In this document: positions 1 to 7,179 of the stretch, in pieces
Numbering within the stretch: the first letter of the stretch is position 1
Layout: every line of letters starts with the position of its first letter
Source: a bacterium
GTDB lineage: Bacteria; CSSED10-310; JAJRTK01
Reading direction: 5' to 3'
Assembly (NCBI GenBank): GCA_024278345.1
Contig: JAJRTK010000011.1
Span: forward strand, 1-27,989
Length of the DNA stretch: 27,989 bases
Program-made: the position numbers and the translations under genes
Notes under the pieces: generated by a model
Seen by the model: only the letters and a program-made list of their open reading frames with translations
Database searches by the model: none
What the model was told of the DNA's origin: nothing

Positions 1-41
1 ATTCGCTCCTCCAACAGCTTGAAGGGGGGGAGCGCCCGTGA
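1..41 (+). CDS. 3' end of an upstream gene (partial)
   Basis: An open frame runs in from the window edge and ends at TGA 39-41, giving a C-terminal tail reading SLLQQLEGGERP. Its stop overlaps the GTG start of the next gene as GTGA, the usual geometry of translationally coupled genes. Only 12 codons are visible, so identity is unknown and the frame could be chance. Confidence 0.4.
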   Translation, partial: SLLQQLEGGERP

Positions 42-1057
42 AGAGATTTCTGTCTTTGAAGAGGTTCGAGGCCGGCTGCCCTGGTTTCTCCCTTGTTTTT
101 CTGTTGCTTTTCTTTTTTGTGGACGGAGTGGCTGTAGGGGCGCCGGAAGGGGAGAGCGGGACTTCTCCCAACACTGAGAAGTCGAAGCCGCCCGCAGTTT
201 CAGATTCGGCTGGCGGGAAAAGCGTTGCTGAAGCTATTGGTTCGAAGCAGGAAGAGGATTCCGCGGTGGTGGCTGGAGATGGGGGTCCAGAGTCTTCGGT
301 CATGGAGCAGCTTGGTGGGGTAACATCAGAGGATGGAACGTCGTTGCCTCCTGGATCGGCGGGTGGGCCGGAGCTTTCTTCTTGTGGAAAGGCGCGGGAA
401 CATTCCGCCCCTGGTGAGAGGGGCCTTTATCTCTATCGCCGGGGGCGCAGGCATGCCCTGTCGTTCGATGGCGCGAGGGTGGCCGTTTTCTTGAAACGCT
501 TTGAACCATCCCAGGCGGAGAAACTCTTGGAGGAGGGGCTTCTCAAAGGAGCCAACATCCTGTCGTCGAATCCCGCGGAAAAGCTGCTCCTGCTCCAGTT
601 GGCGGATGGCTCCAAGTTGGGCTGGAAAGAGCTTTCAGAGTGGATTGCCACCCGTCCGGAGATCGACTCGGCCAGTTTTGTTCTTTTGGATGAGGGCAGG
701 GAGCTGGTTTTGAGCAGGCGTTTCCTGGGACAGCTCTGTTCCTTCGTAAAACCTGGCGAGCTTCAGGGCCTTCTTGAGGAGTGGAAGGTCAAGTTGGTTC
801 GTGAACTGGAGGTGTCGCCGGGGTTGTTGTTGTTGGAAGTGGAATCGAGCGACCCTGGCCGTACCCTGGAAGTGGCGAACCGGTTTTGGGAGAGCGGATT
901 CTTCGAGGAAGTTTGGCCAGATTTCTTGACGGAGGTTTTTCCTCGATCTGGTGGTGGGGCTGGCAAGATCCCGGGATCCTTGGGGTTGCCTCCCGGGGCT
1001 GGCGAGACTCGGCCCGTGAAGGCGGATTCCGCCGGCTCGCCGGTTTCTCCGGAATGA
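38..1057 (+). CDS. Exported protein resembling a stand-alone subtilase (S8) N-terminal prodomain
   Basis: This 339-residue protein starts at GTG 38 behind a G-rich ribosome site (GGGGGAG, about 25-32). A basic start and hydrophobic stretch (about 17-35, FSLVFLLLFFFVDG) form a signal peptide. Residues 36-125 are low-complexity, rich in Gly, Ser, Pro and Glu. Residues about 128-305 look folded: LYLYRRGRRHALSFDGARVAVFLKR, split as LYLYRRGRRHALSFDG then ARVAVFLKR, and later FVKPGELQGLLEEW plus FWESGFFEEVWPDFLTEVFP. This pattern resembles the prodomain of fervidolysin/subtilisin-like proteases, where the last segment directly precedes the catalytic domain. Here the protein ends about 30 residues later in a Gly/Pro tail, with no catalytic Asp/His/Ser motifs. 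Prodomains of that family fold and inhibit the protease; a free-standing inhibitor role is inference. No second half of a protease follows at 1058-1142. The family match is by eye. Confidence 0.6.
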   Translation: MKRFLSLKRFEAGCPGFSLVFLLLFFFVDGVAVGAPEGESGTSPNTEKSKPPAVSDSAGGKSVAEAIGSKQEEDSAVVAGDGGPESSVMEQLGGVTSEDGTSLPPGSAGGPELSSCGKAREHSAPGERGLYLYRRGRRHALSFDGARVAVFLKRFEPSQAEKLLEEGLLKGANILSSNPAEKLLLLQLADGSKLGWKELSEWIATRPEIDSASFVLLDEGRELVLSRRFLGQLCSFVKPGELQGLLEEWKVKLVRELEVSPGLLLLEVESSDPGRTLEVANRFWESGFFEEVWPDFLTEVFPRSGGGAGKIPGSLGLPPGAGETRPVKADSAGSPVSPE

Positions 1058-1142
1058 ACAACATGCTATATCGGGTTGCCCCGCGGGTAGCTCGATGGAA
1101 TCGGAGCAGAAGCTCCATGAACCTAGATGAAGGAGAACGAGA

Positions 1143-2231
1143 ATGAGAAGAACGGTTCTCTCCATCTCTTTGCTGGTTGCCAGTGGAGCGGTGTTGACAT
1201 TGGGACAGCCAGTAAAGGCGGGTGAGGCGACAACGCGGGACATCGTGGTGTCCAGCGCCGAAAAGATCAAAAATGACAACGATGCACTGAGGATCAGTGT
1301 TTGGGCCGATCACGAGGACAGCACATACAGAATTGGCGAAAAGGCTGTTTTCTTTTTCAAGACAAACGTCGATGCCTACGTGACGCTCTTGAATATCGGC
1401 ACCAGCGGGACGATCACGGTGTTGTTCCCCAACAGTTGGGACAAGAAAAACTTCGTTCAGGGCGGCAAAGTCTATCGGCTTCCACCGAAGAGCGCCGATT
1501 ACCGGTTTGACATGACCGGGCCTCCTGGAACCGAGGTCTTGAAGGCCATCGCCACGCTGGATGCCCACGATTTTAGCGGACGGTTGCCTTCAGCCGGAGA
1601 TTTTCGGCAGGTCAAGGGAAGTGGTTCCGACTATCTGGAGCGCGACATCAAGCCGGTGCTGGACAAGAAAAAGAAACAGGATTGGGCGGAATACACCAAG
1701 GTGATCCGGACGGTGGAAGGCCGGCATCGGGTCGATAGGGATGACCGTCGAAGGGATCGCGACGACCGGCGGCGACGCCGCGGGGACCGACGGGAGCATC
1801 GCTCCCTCAACGTCGAGGTCTGGACCGACTATCCGGACTATCGCCCAGGGGACGAAGTGGTCTTTTATGTCCGGGCGAACTTGGATTGTTACTTGACGCT
1901 TCTCGATTTCGGGACCAGCGGAGAGGTGAAGATCCTTTTCCCCAATCGGTACGACAAAAAGAACCACATTCAAGGGGGCAAGACCTACCGAATTCCGGCC
2001 AAGGGCGCCAAGGAGGCTTACCGAGTGGAGGGTCCCCGGGGCACGGAGATCATCCGGGCCATTGCCACACTTGATGATGAACCGGTTTATCGGGGCAGCT
2101 ACAGCTACTCCGACAGCGACTACCAGAGGTGGGATTCGAGGTCCGCGGAGCGGGATATCCAGGTGGTTCACGACCGCGTGAAACGCCGCTCTCGCGTTGC
2201 GGAGACGGTTCTCGAGATCGAGATCGAGTAG
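1143..2231 (+). CDS. Exported tandem DUF4384 protein
   Basis: This 362-residue protein begins at ATG 1143 behind AAGGAGA (about 1130-1136). Residues 1-26 form a signal peptide ending VKAGEA. Two DUF4384 domains are visible, about 49-142 and 222-312. Each has the core of a hydrophobic strand, then TLLNIGTSG / TLLDFGTSG, then a LFPN segment (ITVLFPNSWDKKN; VKILFPNRYDKKN), then QGG and a YR[LI]P strand. The repeats are so alike that an internal duplication is evident. The linker (about 192-220) is almost pure Arg/Asp. DUF4384 is known mainly as a C-terminal partner of caspase-like domains and kinases, with no established biochemical role. Two of the following caspase genes carry the same domain, so this is probably a structural or adaptor partner. 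Location is inferred as periplasm or outer surface. Confidence 0.85.
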   Translation: MRRTVLSISLLVASGAVLTLGQPVKAGEATTRDIVVSSAEKIKNDNDALRISVWADHEDSTYRIGEKAVFFFKTNVDAYVTLLNIGTSGTITVLFPNSWDKKNFVQGGKVYRLPPKSADYRFDMTGPPGTEVLKAIATLDAHDFSGRLPSAGDFRQVKGSGSDYLERDIKPVLDKKKKQDWAEYTKVIRTVEGRHRVDRDDRRRDRDDRRRRRGDRREHRSLNVEVWTDYPDYRPGDEVVFYVRANLDCYLTLLDFGTSGEVKILFPNRYDKKNHIQGGKTYRIPAKGAKEAYRVEGPRGTEIIRAIATLDDEPVYRGSYSYSDSDYQRWDSRSAERDIQVVHDRVKRRSRVAETVLEIEIE

Positions 2232-2250
2232 TTGGACGGCGGTGGAAGCT

Positions 2251-2296
2251 GTGAGGGGGGCTGTTCGGTCATTGCATGGGCGAACAGCGCTCTCAC
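2251..2296 (+). other. Long intergenic hairpin between the DUF4384 and caspase genes
   Basis: A perfect 8-bp stem, GCTGTTCG (2260-2267) with CGAACAGC (2281-2288), encloses a 13-nt loop. An outer arm, GTGAG (2251-2255) with CTCAC (2292-2296), extends it imperfectly. There is no immediate T-run (a T-rich stretch comes only about 25 nt later), so it is not a standard intrinsic terminator. It may be an mRNA processing or stabilising structure. Confidence 0.5.
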
Positions 2297-2339
2297 CCTC
2301 CGGTCGTTCCTGGATCTTTTTCTTGAGGCGGAGGAGCCA

Positions 2340-4187
2340 ATGGAAGAGAATAGACTCACTAGATCCCAAGTTGGTTGCCTTGCCGGCAGCCTCTTGTTCC
2401 TCTTGGCGGCTGCAACTTCCGTCCAGGGCGCTAGCCGGGCGCTCTTGGTGGGTGTCGGCATCTATGAAAACCACGATATCCCCGTGTTGAAGGCCATACC
2501 CAATGACTTGCGGCTGATCCGTGGGGTCCTGGAAACGAAGTACGGGTTCGAGGGGCGTATCCAAGTGCTCCGAGACGAACAGGCGACCAAGGAAAGAGTG
2601 TTGGCCACTTTCAAAGAGTGGCTCATCCAGGGGACGGCTCCCGGTGATGTGGCGGTCTTCTATTTTAGTGGCCATGGCGCTCAGATCCCCGACGGCAACG
2701 AGGACGAGAAGGATGACAAGTTGGACGAGGTTCTTTGCCTCTACGACTTTGGCAAGAAAGGAGAGACCGATTCCTCCGTTGGCGCCTTCGTCGATGATGA
2801 GCTCCAAGGTCTCGTGAAGCAGCTAGAGGGGAGAACCATCTTCTTGATCATCGATTCTTGCTATTCTGGCACGATCCAGCGGTCATTCTTGCCCACCAAG
2901 GGACTTTCCCGGTCGGTCTTTGTCCCTGCTGGCGAGGTTGGCGGTAGCTTGCCCCACAAGGGATCGCCGGGTTTCCCGTCACTGGATCAAACCGATCTGG
3001 ATCTCGACGATCTGCTCGACGATGAAGGTGATGGCGGTCTGGAGGCTCGCCAGGACAATCTCATTGTTCTGGCTGCGGCCCAGAGCAACGAGCAGGCGGC
3101 TCAAGTCTTTCTTCCCGGTGGCAATCAAGTTGTGAGCGCCTTCACCTACGGCTTGGTCAAGGGCCTCGATGGCGGCGCCGCCGATGGTGTCGGAGGCCCC
3201 AAAGACGGGCGCGTCTCTTACGAAGAGCTTTGGGAGTATACTCGCGTGGTGCTCAACAAGCTTGGCAAGCGGCAGACGCCTTTCGTCGATCCGCCCCTGG
3301 AATCCACTTCTCTCCAAAAGTCGGTCTTCGCCTTTGTGGGTCCCCCCTCTCCTCCGGGCCAGAGCGCGGAATTGACCGCGCCGAGGATCGCCATGGAACC
3401 ATTGGTGGTCACCGTCACTGGCGCACCATCTTGTGGGGCCAAGACTGAGGCTGGACTCCAGGGCTTTTTGAAGAAAACCGGTTTTGTCCAGGTGGCGACA
3501 TTGGGTCAGCGGCACCAGGCAAAGCTCCACGCGGAATGTGGTGTCGCCGATTCTAAGGAGCTGAAGGTCCGGCTCATCGAAGAGGCGGACGTTCTCCATC
3601 CGGTGCGATCTCTTTCGATGCAAGGGGAACTCCTTGAAATGGCCATGGCCGAAGGTCTATCGGCGGATCTCGAGACTGCTTACGTCGGGGTGAACCTTCG
3701 GCGGCTTCAACAAAACCAGAAGGTGCCCGCTTTGGAATTCTGGGTGGAAGGCCCCAAGGGGAAGCTCAAGGAGCCGGTTTTCAAGTTCGGGGATCTTCCC
3801 AAGCTCAAAATGCGCAGCCAGAAAGCGGGGTTCCTCTACCTTTTTGTCACCAATAGCCAGGGGCAGATGGCGTTGCTGTTTCCCAACCGGTGGCGGAAGT
3901 CCCCGAGGATTGAAGCCAACACAGTTTTCATGATTCCGGAGATCGAAGTGACGCCTCCGGAGGGTTCGGACCTCCTCAAGGCGGTCCTGTTCTACGATGC
4001 TCCCGTGCAGTTTCCCGGGCTTCCCCTGGACAAGCTCGACCGGGAGGATTTCCTGGTGCTCGATCCCCAGGGCGGCATGGGGAAGAACCTGGCCCGCACG
4101 GTGGTGGAGACACTCTATGCTGCTTGCCAACCCGGAAAGACCAACTGGAATGCCGCGACGCTCCAAACCTGGGCCGTGGCCAAATAG
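2340..4187 (+). CDS. Exported caspase-like protease (peptidase C14) with C-terminal DUF4384
   Basis: The ATG at 2340 was chosen over in-frame TTG 2232 because GGAGGAG sits just upstream and the product (615 aa) then starts with a clean signal peptide (about 11-30, VGCLAGSLLFLLAAATSVQG). Residues 32-345 are a caspase fold: RALLVGVGIYEN, then the catalytic His in YFSGHG (H112) and catalytic Cys in IDSCYSG (C174). Acidic stretches near 120-130 and 240-260 are present. Residues about 360-480 are unassigned. A DUF4384 domain lies at about 480-556 (LYLFVTN, MALLFPNRW). The catalytic dyad is intact, so a Lys/Arg- or Asp-type endopeptidase is plausible, but specificity is not readable. It follows the tandem DUF4384 gene by 108 nt and precedes the TPR-OmpA gene by 63 nt on the same strand, suggesting one transcription unit. 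Confidence 0.9.
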   Translation: MEENRLTRSQVGCLAGSLLFLLAAATSVQGASRALLVGVGIYENHDIPVLKAIPNDLRLIRGVLETKYGFEGRIQVLRDEQATKERVLATFKEWLIQGTAPGDVAVFYFSGHGAQIPDGNEDEKDDKLDEVLCLYDFGKKGETDSSVGAFVDDELQGLVKQLEGRTIFLIIDSCYSGTIQRSFLPTKGLSRSVFVPAGEVGGSLPHKGSPGFPSLDQTDLDLDDLLDDEGDGGLEARQDNLIVLAAAQSNEQAAQVFLPGGNQVVSAFTYGLVKGLDGGAADGVGGPKDGRVSYEELWEYTRVVLNKLGKRQTPFVDPPLESTSLQKSVFAFVGPPSPPGQSAELTAPRIAMEPLVVTVTGAPSCGAKTEAGLQGFLKKTGFVQVATLGQRHQAKLHAECGVADSKELKVRLIEEADVLHPVRSLSMQGELLEMAMAEGLSADLETAYVGVNLRRLQQNQKVPALEFWVEGPKGKLKEPVFKFGDLPKLKMRSQKAGFLYLFVTNSQGQMALLFPNRWRKSPRIEANTVFMIPEIEVTPPEGSDLLKAVLFYDAPVQFPGLPLDKLDREDFLVLDPQGGMGKNLARTVVETLYAACQPGKTNWNAATLQTWAVAK

Positions 4188-4250
4188 AGGTCGAAAGGCG
4201 CCCCACCACCCAAATAGATTCCCCCCGCGGTTTGGTAAGGAGAAGAAGCA

Positions 4251-5228
4251 ATGGATGAACGGAGAGTAGCATTGGCGGCGCTCGCCACCATGATCTGGCT
4301 GGGAGCAGGTCCGGTTTTTTCGGCATCTCCATGTTCCCAAGAGGCCACCAAGTCGTATCGAGAGGGTCGGCGTCTTTTCATAGGAAAGGAGTATGGAAAG
4401 GCGGAGCAAGAGCTTCGGCGGGCCAAGAACCTTTGCCCCGGACATGCCCTGACGTTGACCTATTTGGGGTTGGCATTGGCAAGAGGGGCGGCTTCGGTTC
4501 CGGCGCTCCAGCGGAAGGCCAAGCTGGATGAGGCCAGGGATCTGTTCCAAAGGGCGTTGGGGCTTCGGCCGGGCTTGCCGCGGGTCAATATGGCCTTTGG
4601 GACACTTTACATGGTGGGAGGAGACTACGCTTCCGCCGAAGTGAAGTTCCAACAGGCGGTCTCGAAGTTGGAACGGCTGCTGGAGATTGTCTCCAACGAA
4701 CAAAAGAGAAGGGCTTACGGGAGTCTCTTAAGGAGGGCGCGGGATGGGCTGCAAGTTGCTCGCTCGCTGAAGACGGGGATGGCCAATGAGCTGAGCGAGG
4801 AAGAGCTGCTCTTGCGGTTTCTTCCCACCAAGGCGAACGAGAGGCCAAGGATTCCCTTCAAGATCCAGTTCGCTTTCGATTCGCCATCTCTCGAACCGGA
4901 CGGGCGGAAGATCCTGGATAGGGTTGCCAGGGTCCTCTCCAGGCCCGTTTTTGACGGTTCTGTTTACGAAGTAGGAGGCCACACCGATCAGTGTGGCGAT
5001 GCCAATTACAATCAATTGCTTTCAGAAAAGCGCGCGAAAGTCGTTCGGAAATACCTCGTGACGAAGGGGGTTCCTTCATCGAGGCTCCAGGCTCGAGGTT
5101 ATGGAAAAGCTGCTCCTCTTCTAAAGGAAAGCAAGGATTGCCGCGCCATGACAAGGGCTCAGAAGGATGCCGATTCGGTGCTGGCCAAGAATCGCCGGAC
5201 CGAGTTCACTTATCTGGGAGGCCAGTGA
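4251..5228 (+). CDS. Exported TPR protein with C-terminal OmpA peptidoglycan-binding domain
   Basis: This 325-residue protein starts at ATG 4251 after AAGGAGAAG. A signal peptide covers about 1-25. TPR-like helical repeats span about 30-150 (YREGRRLFIGKEYGKAEQEL; ARDLFQRALGLRPGLP; GDYASAEVKFQQAV). Residues about 203-323 are an OmpA-type domain: IQFAFDSPSL, GHTDQCGD (D246) and NQLLSEKRA (R261). The Asp and Arg are 15 residues apart, as in the diaminopimelate-binding pair of OmpA domains, so binding to peptidoglycan should be retained. Placed between two caspase/DUF4384 genes (63 nt after the first, 5 nt before the second), it could anchor or organise them at the cell wall; that role is inference. 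Confidence 0.9.
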   Translation: MDERRVALAALATMIWLGAGPVFSASPCSQEATKSYREGRRLFIGKEYGKAEQELRRAKNLCPGHALTLTYLGLALARGAASVPALQRKAKLDEARDLFQRALGLRPGLPRVNMAFGTLYMVGGDYASAEVKFQQAVSKLERLLEIVSNEQKRRAYGSLLRRARDGLQVARSLKTGMANELSEEELLLRFLPTKANERPRIPFKIQFAFDSPSLEPDGRKILDRVARVLSRPVFDGSVYEVGGHTDQCGDANYNQLLSEKRAKVVRKYLVTKGVPSSRLQARGYGKAAPLLKESKDCRAMTRAQKDADSVLAKNRRTEFTYLGGQ

Positions 5229-5233
5229 GGTCG

Positions 5234-6694
5234 ATGGCAAACAAGAAAACCGTTTCCCGGGCTTTTTTCTTCGTGGCAGGGCTCTTCTTTCTTCTTGGAA
5301 CCGCGAAATTGGCTGGGGCTGCCAAGAAGGCGCTTTTGATTGGGATCGATGATTACCAGATTGTTCGTGACATTATCGGCTGCCGGAATGATGTTCAGAG
5401 CATGGAGACTCTTCTTTCCACCAGCTTGGGTTATCGTACGGCGGACATCCGAAAGCTCTTGGATTCCCAAGCGAGCAAGAACCGCATCCTCAGCCTGATC
5501 CAGGAACATCTGGTGGATGGCGTAACGCCGAAGGATGAGGTAGTCTTTTTCTTTTCCGGCCATGGCACCCAGGTTCGGGATGAGAACGGTGACGAGGATG
5601 ACCGGATGGATGAAGCACTGGTGCCATGGGACACAAGAGTTCAGGGCGGGGTTCCCCAAAACCTGCTTCTGGATGACGAGCTTGGGGCGGCTCTTGCCGC
5701 CTCCGCCGCATCCAGGGTTCTGGTCATCGTCGATTCGTGCCATTCCGGGACCATCACAAAAGGTGGACTCTCTTCCAAAGAGGCCTGCCAAAGTGAGCAA
5801 ACGCTCAGGCTTCAACGTCTGGGCTCTCGATATCTGGACCTCTTCTGTGAACAGGGCAGTCCGCCACCGGCGAATCGGTCGTTGAGCCGGGATCTTACCT
5901 ATGTTGCCGAGGACTTGGGAGCATCAGTTGTGATGGTTTCAGCAGCTCAGCCATCGGAGCTGGCGATGCCGATACAAATCGATGGAGGACCCCACGGAGC
6001 CTTCACTTACTTTTTTACTCGTGGCGTGGCCGGGGAAGCGGACAAGAACGGGGATGGCCAGGTGAGCTTCGCCGAGGTCAAACAGTTCGTTGATCGCGAG
6101 GTGGAAAAGAAGGATCGGTTCGATGAGATCGACCAGAAGGTCTATACAGGCGTTTCGAACCTTGATGCTCCGGTTTTTCCACGCTCCACGCCGACGGCTT
6201 GGGAGGGAGTCGATCAGGGGGCCGGCGCTTTCGCCGTGAAGCTCCAGCCTTCGGGAAGAATCCTCAAAGCCGGCACGCCACTGACGTTCCAGGTGACTAC
6301 GGAAAAAGAGGGATACCTTATCTTGTTGGAGCGCTCACCCGCTGGCCGGCTTCGTGTGTTGGTCCCCAACGCCTACCAGGAGGAGGTCGGGCCGATCCAC
6401 CTGCGGCCAGGGACGACGAGGATTCCCGGAGAAATGGCCTTTTGGACGCTAGAGACCAGCGGTCCGTCGGGAAAATGGGAGTACAAGGCCATCGTCAGCC
6501 GAAAAAAAATGACCCATGCCCAGCTCGTGGCCGTGGACGAGGGATTTTTGCGCGCCGAGGGGAGTGCCGTGCCCACTCTCTTGCGGGGCGTGCGGGATCT
6601 TGTCATCGATGCCGGTCAGCCGGTGGGAGGAGTCCAAAGTTCCAAGGCTCCGCCCAAATATGGTGTGGGCGCGGCGGCGGTGGACATCCGTTGA
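5234..6694 (+). CDS. Exported caspase-like protease (peptidase C14) with EF-hand-like loop and C-terminal DUF4384
   Basis: The same frame is open from 4991, but that part overlaps the OmpA coding sequence. ATG 5234 lies 5 nt after the OmpA stop, has GAGG upstream, and gives 486 residues starting with a signal peptide (MANKK, hydrophobic 10-30). The caspase domain spans about 32-315: KALLIGIDDY, catalytic His in FFFSGHG (H110) and catalytic Cys in IVDSCHSG (C169). Residues 270-281 (DKNGDGQVSFAE) fit a 12-residue EF-hand calcium loop, seen in some bacterial caspases. DUF4384 lies at about 333-426 (GYLILLERS, LRVLVPNAYQ). It resembles the 2340-4187 product in architecture but lacks that protein's long middle region. 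The short gap implies co-transcription and probably coupled translation with the OmpA gene. Confidence 0.9.
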   Translation: MANKKTVSRAFFFVAGLFFLLGTAKLAGAAKKALLIGIDDYQIVRDIIGCRNDVQSMETLLSTSLGYRTADIRKLLDSQASKNRILSLIQEHLVDGVTPKDEVVFFFSGHGTQVRDENGDEDDRMDEALVPWDTRVQGGVPQNLLLDDELGAALAASAASRVLVIVDSCHSGTITKGGLSSKEACQSEQTLRLQRLGSRYLDLFCEQGSPPPANRSLSRDLTYVAEDLGASVVMVSAAQPSELAMPIQIDGGPHGAFTYFFTRGVAGEADKNGDGQVSFAEVKQFVDREVEKKDRFDEIDQKVYTGVSNLDAPVFPRSTPTAWEGVDQGAGAFAVKLQPSGRILKAGTPLTFQVTTEKEGYLILLERSPAGRLRVLVPNAYQEEVGPIHLRPGTTRIPGEMAFWTLETSGPSGKWEYKAIVSRKKMTHAQLVAVDEGFLRAEGSAVPTLLRGVRDLVIDAGQPVGGVQSSKAPPKYGVGAAAVDIR

Positions 6695-6767
6695 GCGGGA
6701 CCCTGCCTCGCCTCACTTTTTGGGCGCGGGACTCCTACAGGGCACAATTCAAGCATATTGCTTTCTT

Positions 6768-7024
6768 TTCTTTGGGTTGCGTTCCGCTCCCGGCGGCGGC
6801 AATCCAAGAGGGGAAGGAACCGCAAAGCCGATTGGCGCGGGCCTCTGCGGCTCACTTGCGGTGCAACGGATGTTTGGTCCAGTTTTTCGGTTTGCTGGGC
6901 CAGTATGTGGACTGGCGGGCGGAGCTGTTTTTTTTGTGGGCGGAAGCCGTGGCGTGGCGGGTGGCGGGAAGGCGAGTAGCGTGGGTGGGACGCCCACGAT
7001 GGGAGCGGAACCCAACCCAAAGAA
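6768..7024. repeat. 257-bp segment bounded by 24-nt inverted repeats
   Basis: The left end 6768-6791 begins TTCTTTGGGTTGCG and ends TTCCGCTCCC. The complement of 7001-7024 reads the same with one mismatch (C to G at position 13), so 23 of 24 match. The interior does not look duplicated and encodes no transposase. This could be a miniature element remnant or a pair of oppositely oriented short repeats. Confidence 0.55.
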
Positions 7025-7086
7025 GGCCATGCAATGCAGGGAAGTCATTCACTGTCGGGACGGACGACTGTTTGAGGATCTTCGGA

Positions 7087-7115
7087 TTGACGTTCCAGGA
7101 GTGCGATCCTATTCT
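7087..7115 (+). promoter_or_regulatory. Candidate sigma70-type promoter for the PEGA caspase gene
   Basis: TTGACG (7087-7092) and TATTCT (7110-7115) are separated by 17 nt, 65 nt before the ATG at 7180. The -35 box matches 5 of 6 consensus bases and the -10 box 4 of 6. Found by eye only. Confidence 0.4.
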
Positions 7116-7179
7116 GGTAGCCATTGGCCAATCGATCTTATGATGATGGCAATGGAGTGACTCCCAGGAGGGTGGAAGG

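Larger units (their letters stand above)
6695..7179. other. 485-nt non-coding spacer with inverted repeats
   Basis: No convincing gene is present; open frames crossing it extend out of real genes and have biased composition. It holds a 24-nt inverted pair (6768-6791 and 7001-7024), a CGTGGG/CCCACG hairpin (6980-6998) and a promoter-like sequence just before the next gene. It separates the DUF4384 caspases from the PEGA caspase, which is therefore probably transcribed on its own. Confidence 0.6.

Noticed and set aside
635-1568. Long - strand open frames over the first two genes
   Set aside because: They are antisense to a signal-peptide protein and a DUF4384 protein, with no family resemblance and biased composition.
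1590-4703. Long - strand open frames opposite the DUF4384, caspase and OmpA genes
   Set aside because: They mirror well-supported + strand genes and show no recognisable motif.
5000-5233. N-terminal extension of the second caspase gene back to 4991
   Set aside because: It overlaps the OmpA coding sequence; ATG 5234 gives a proper signal peptide and ribosome site.
6199-7160. Two + strand frames running from the second caspase gene into the 6695-7179 spacer
   Set aside because: Their starts lie inside the caspase gene in other frames and the spacer part is repeat-derived, with no ribosome site or domain.
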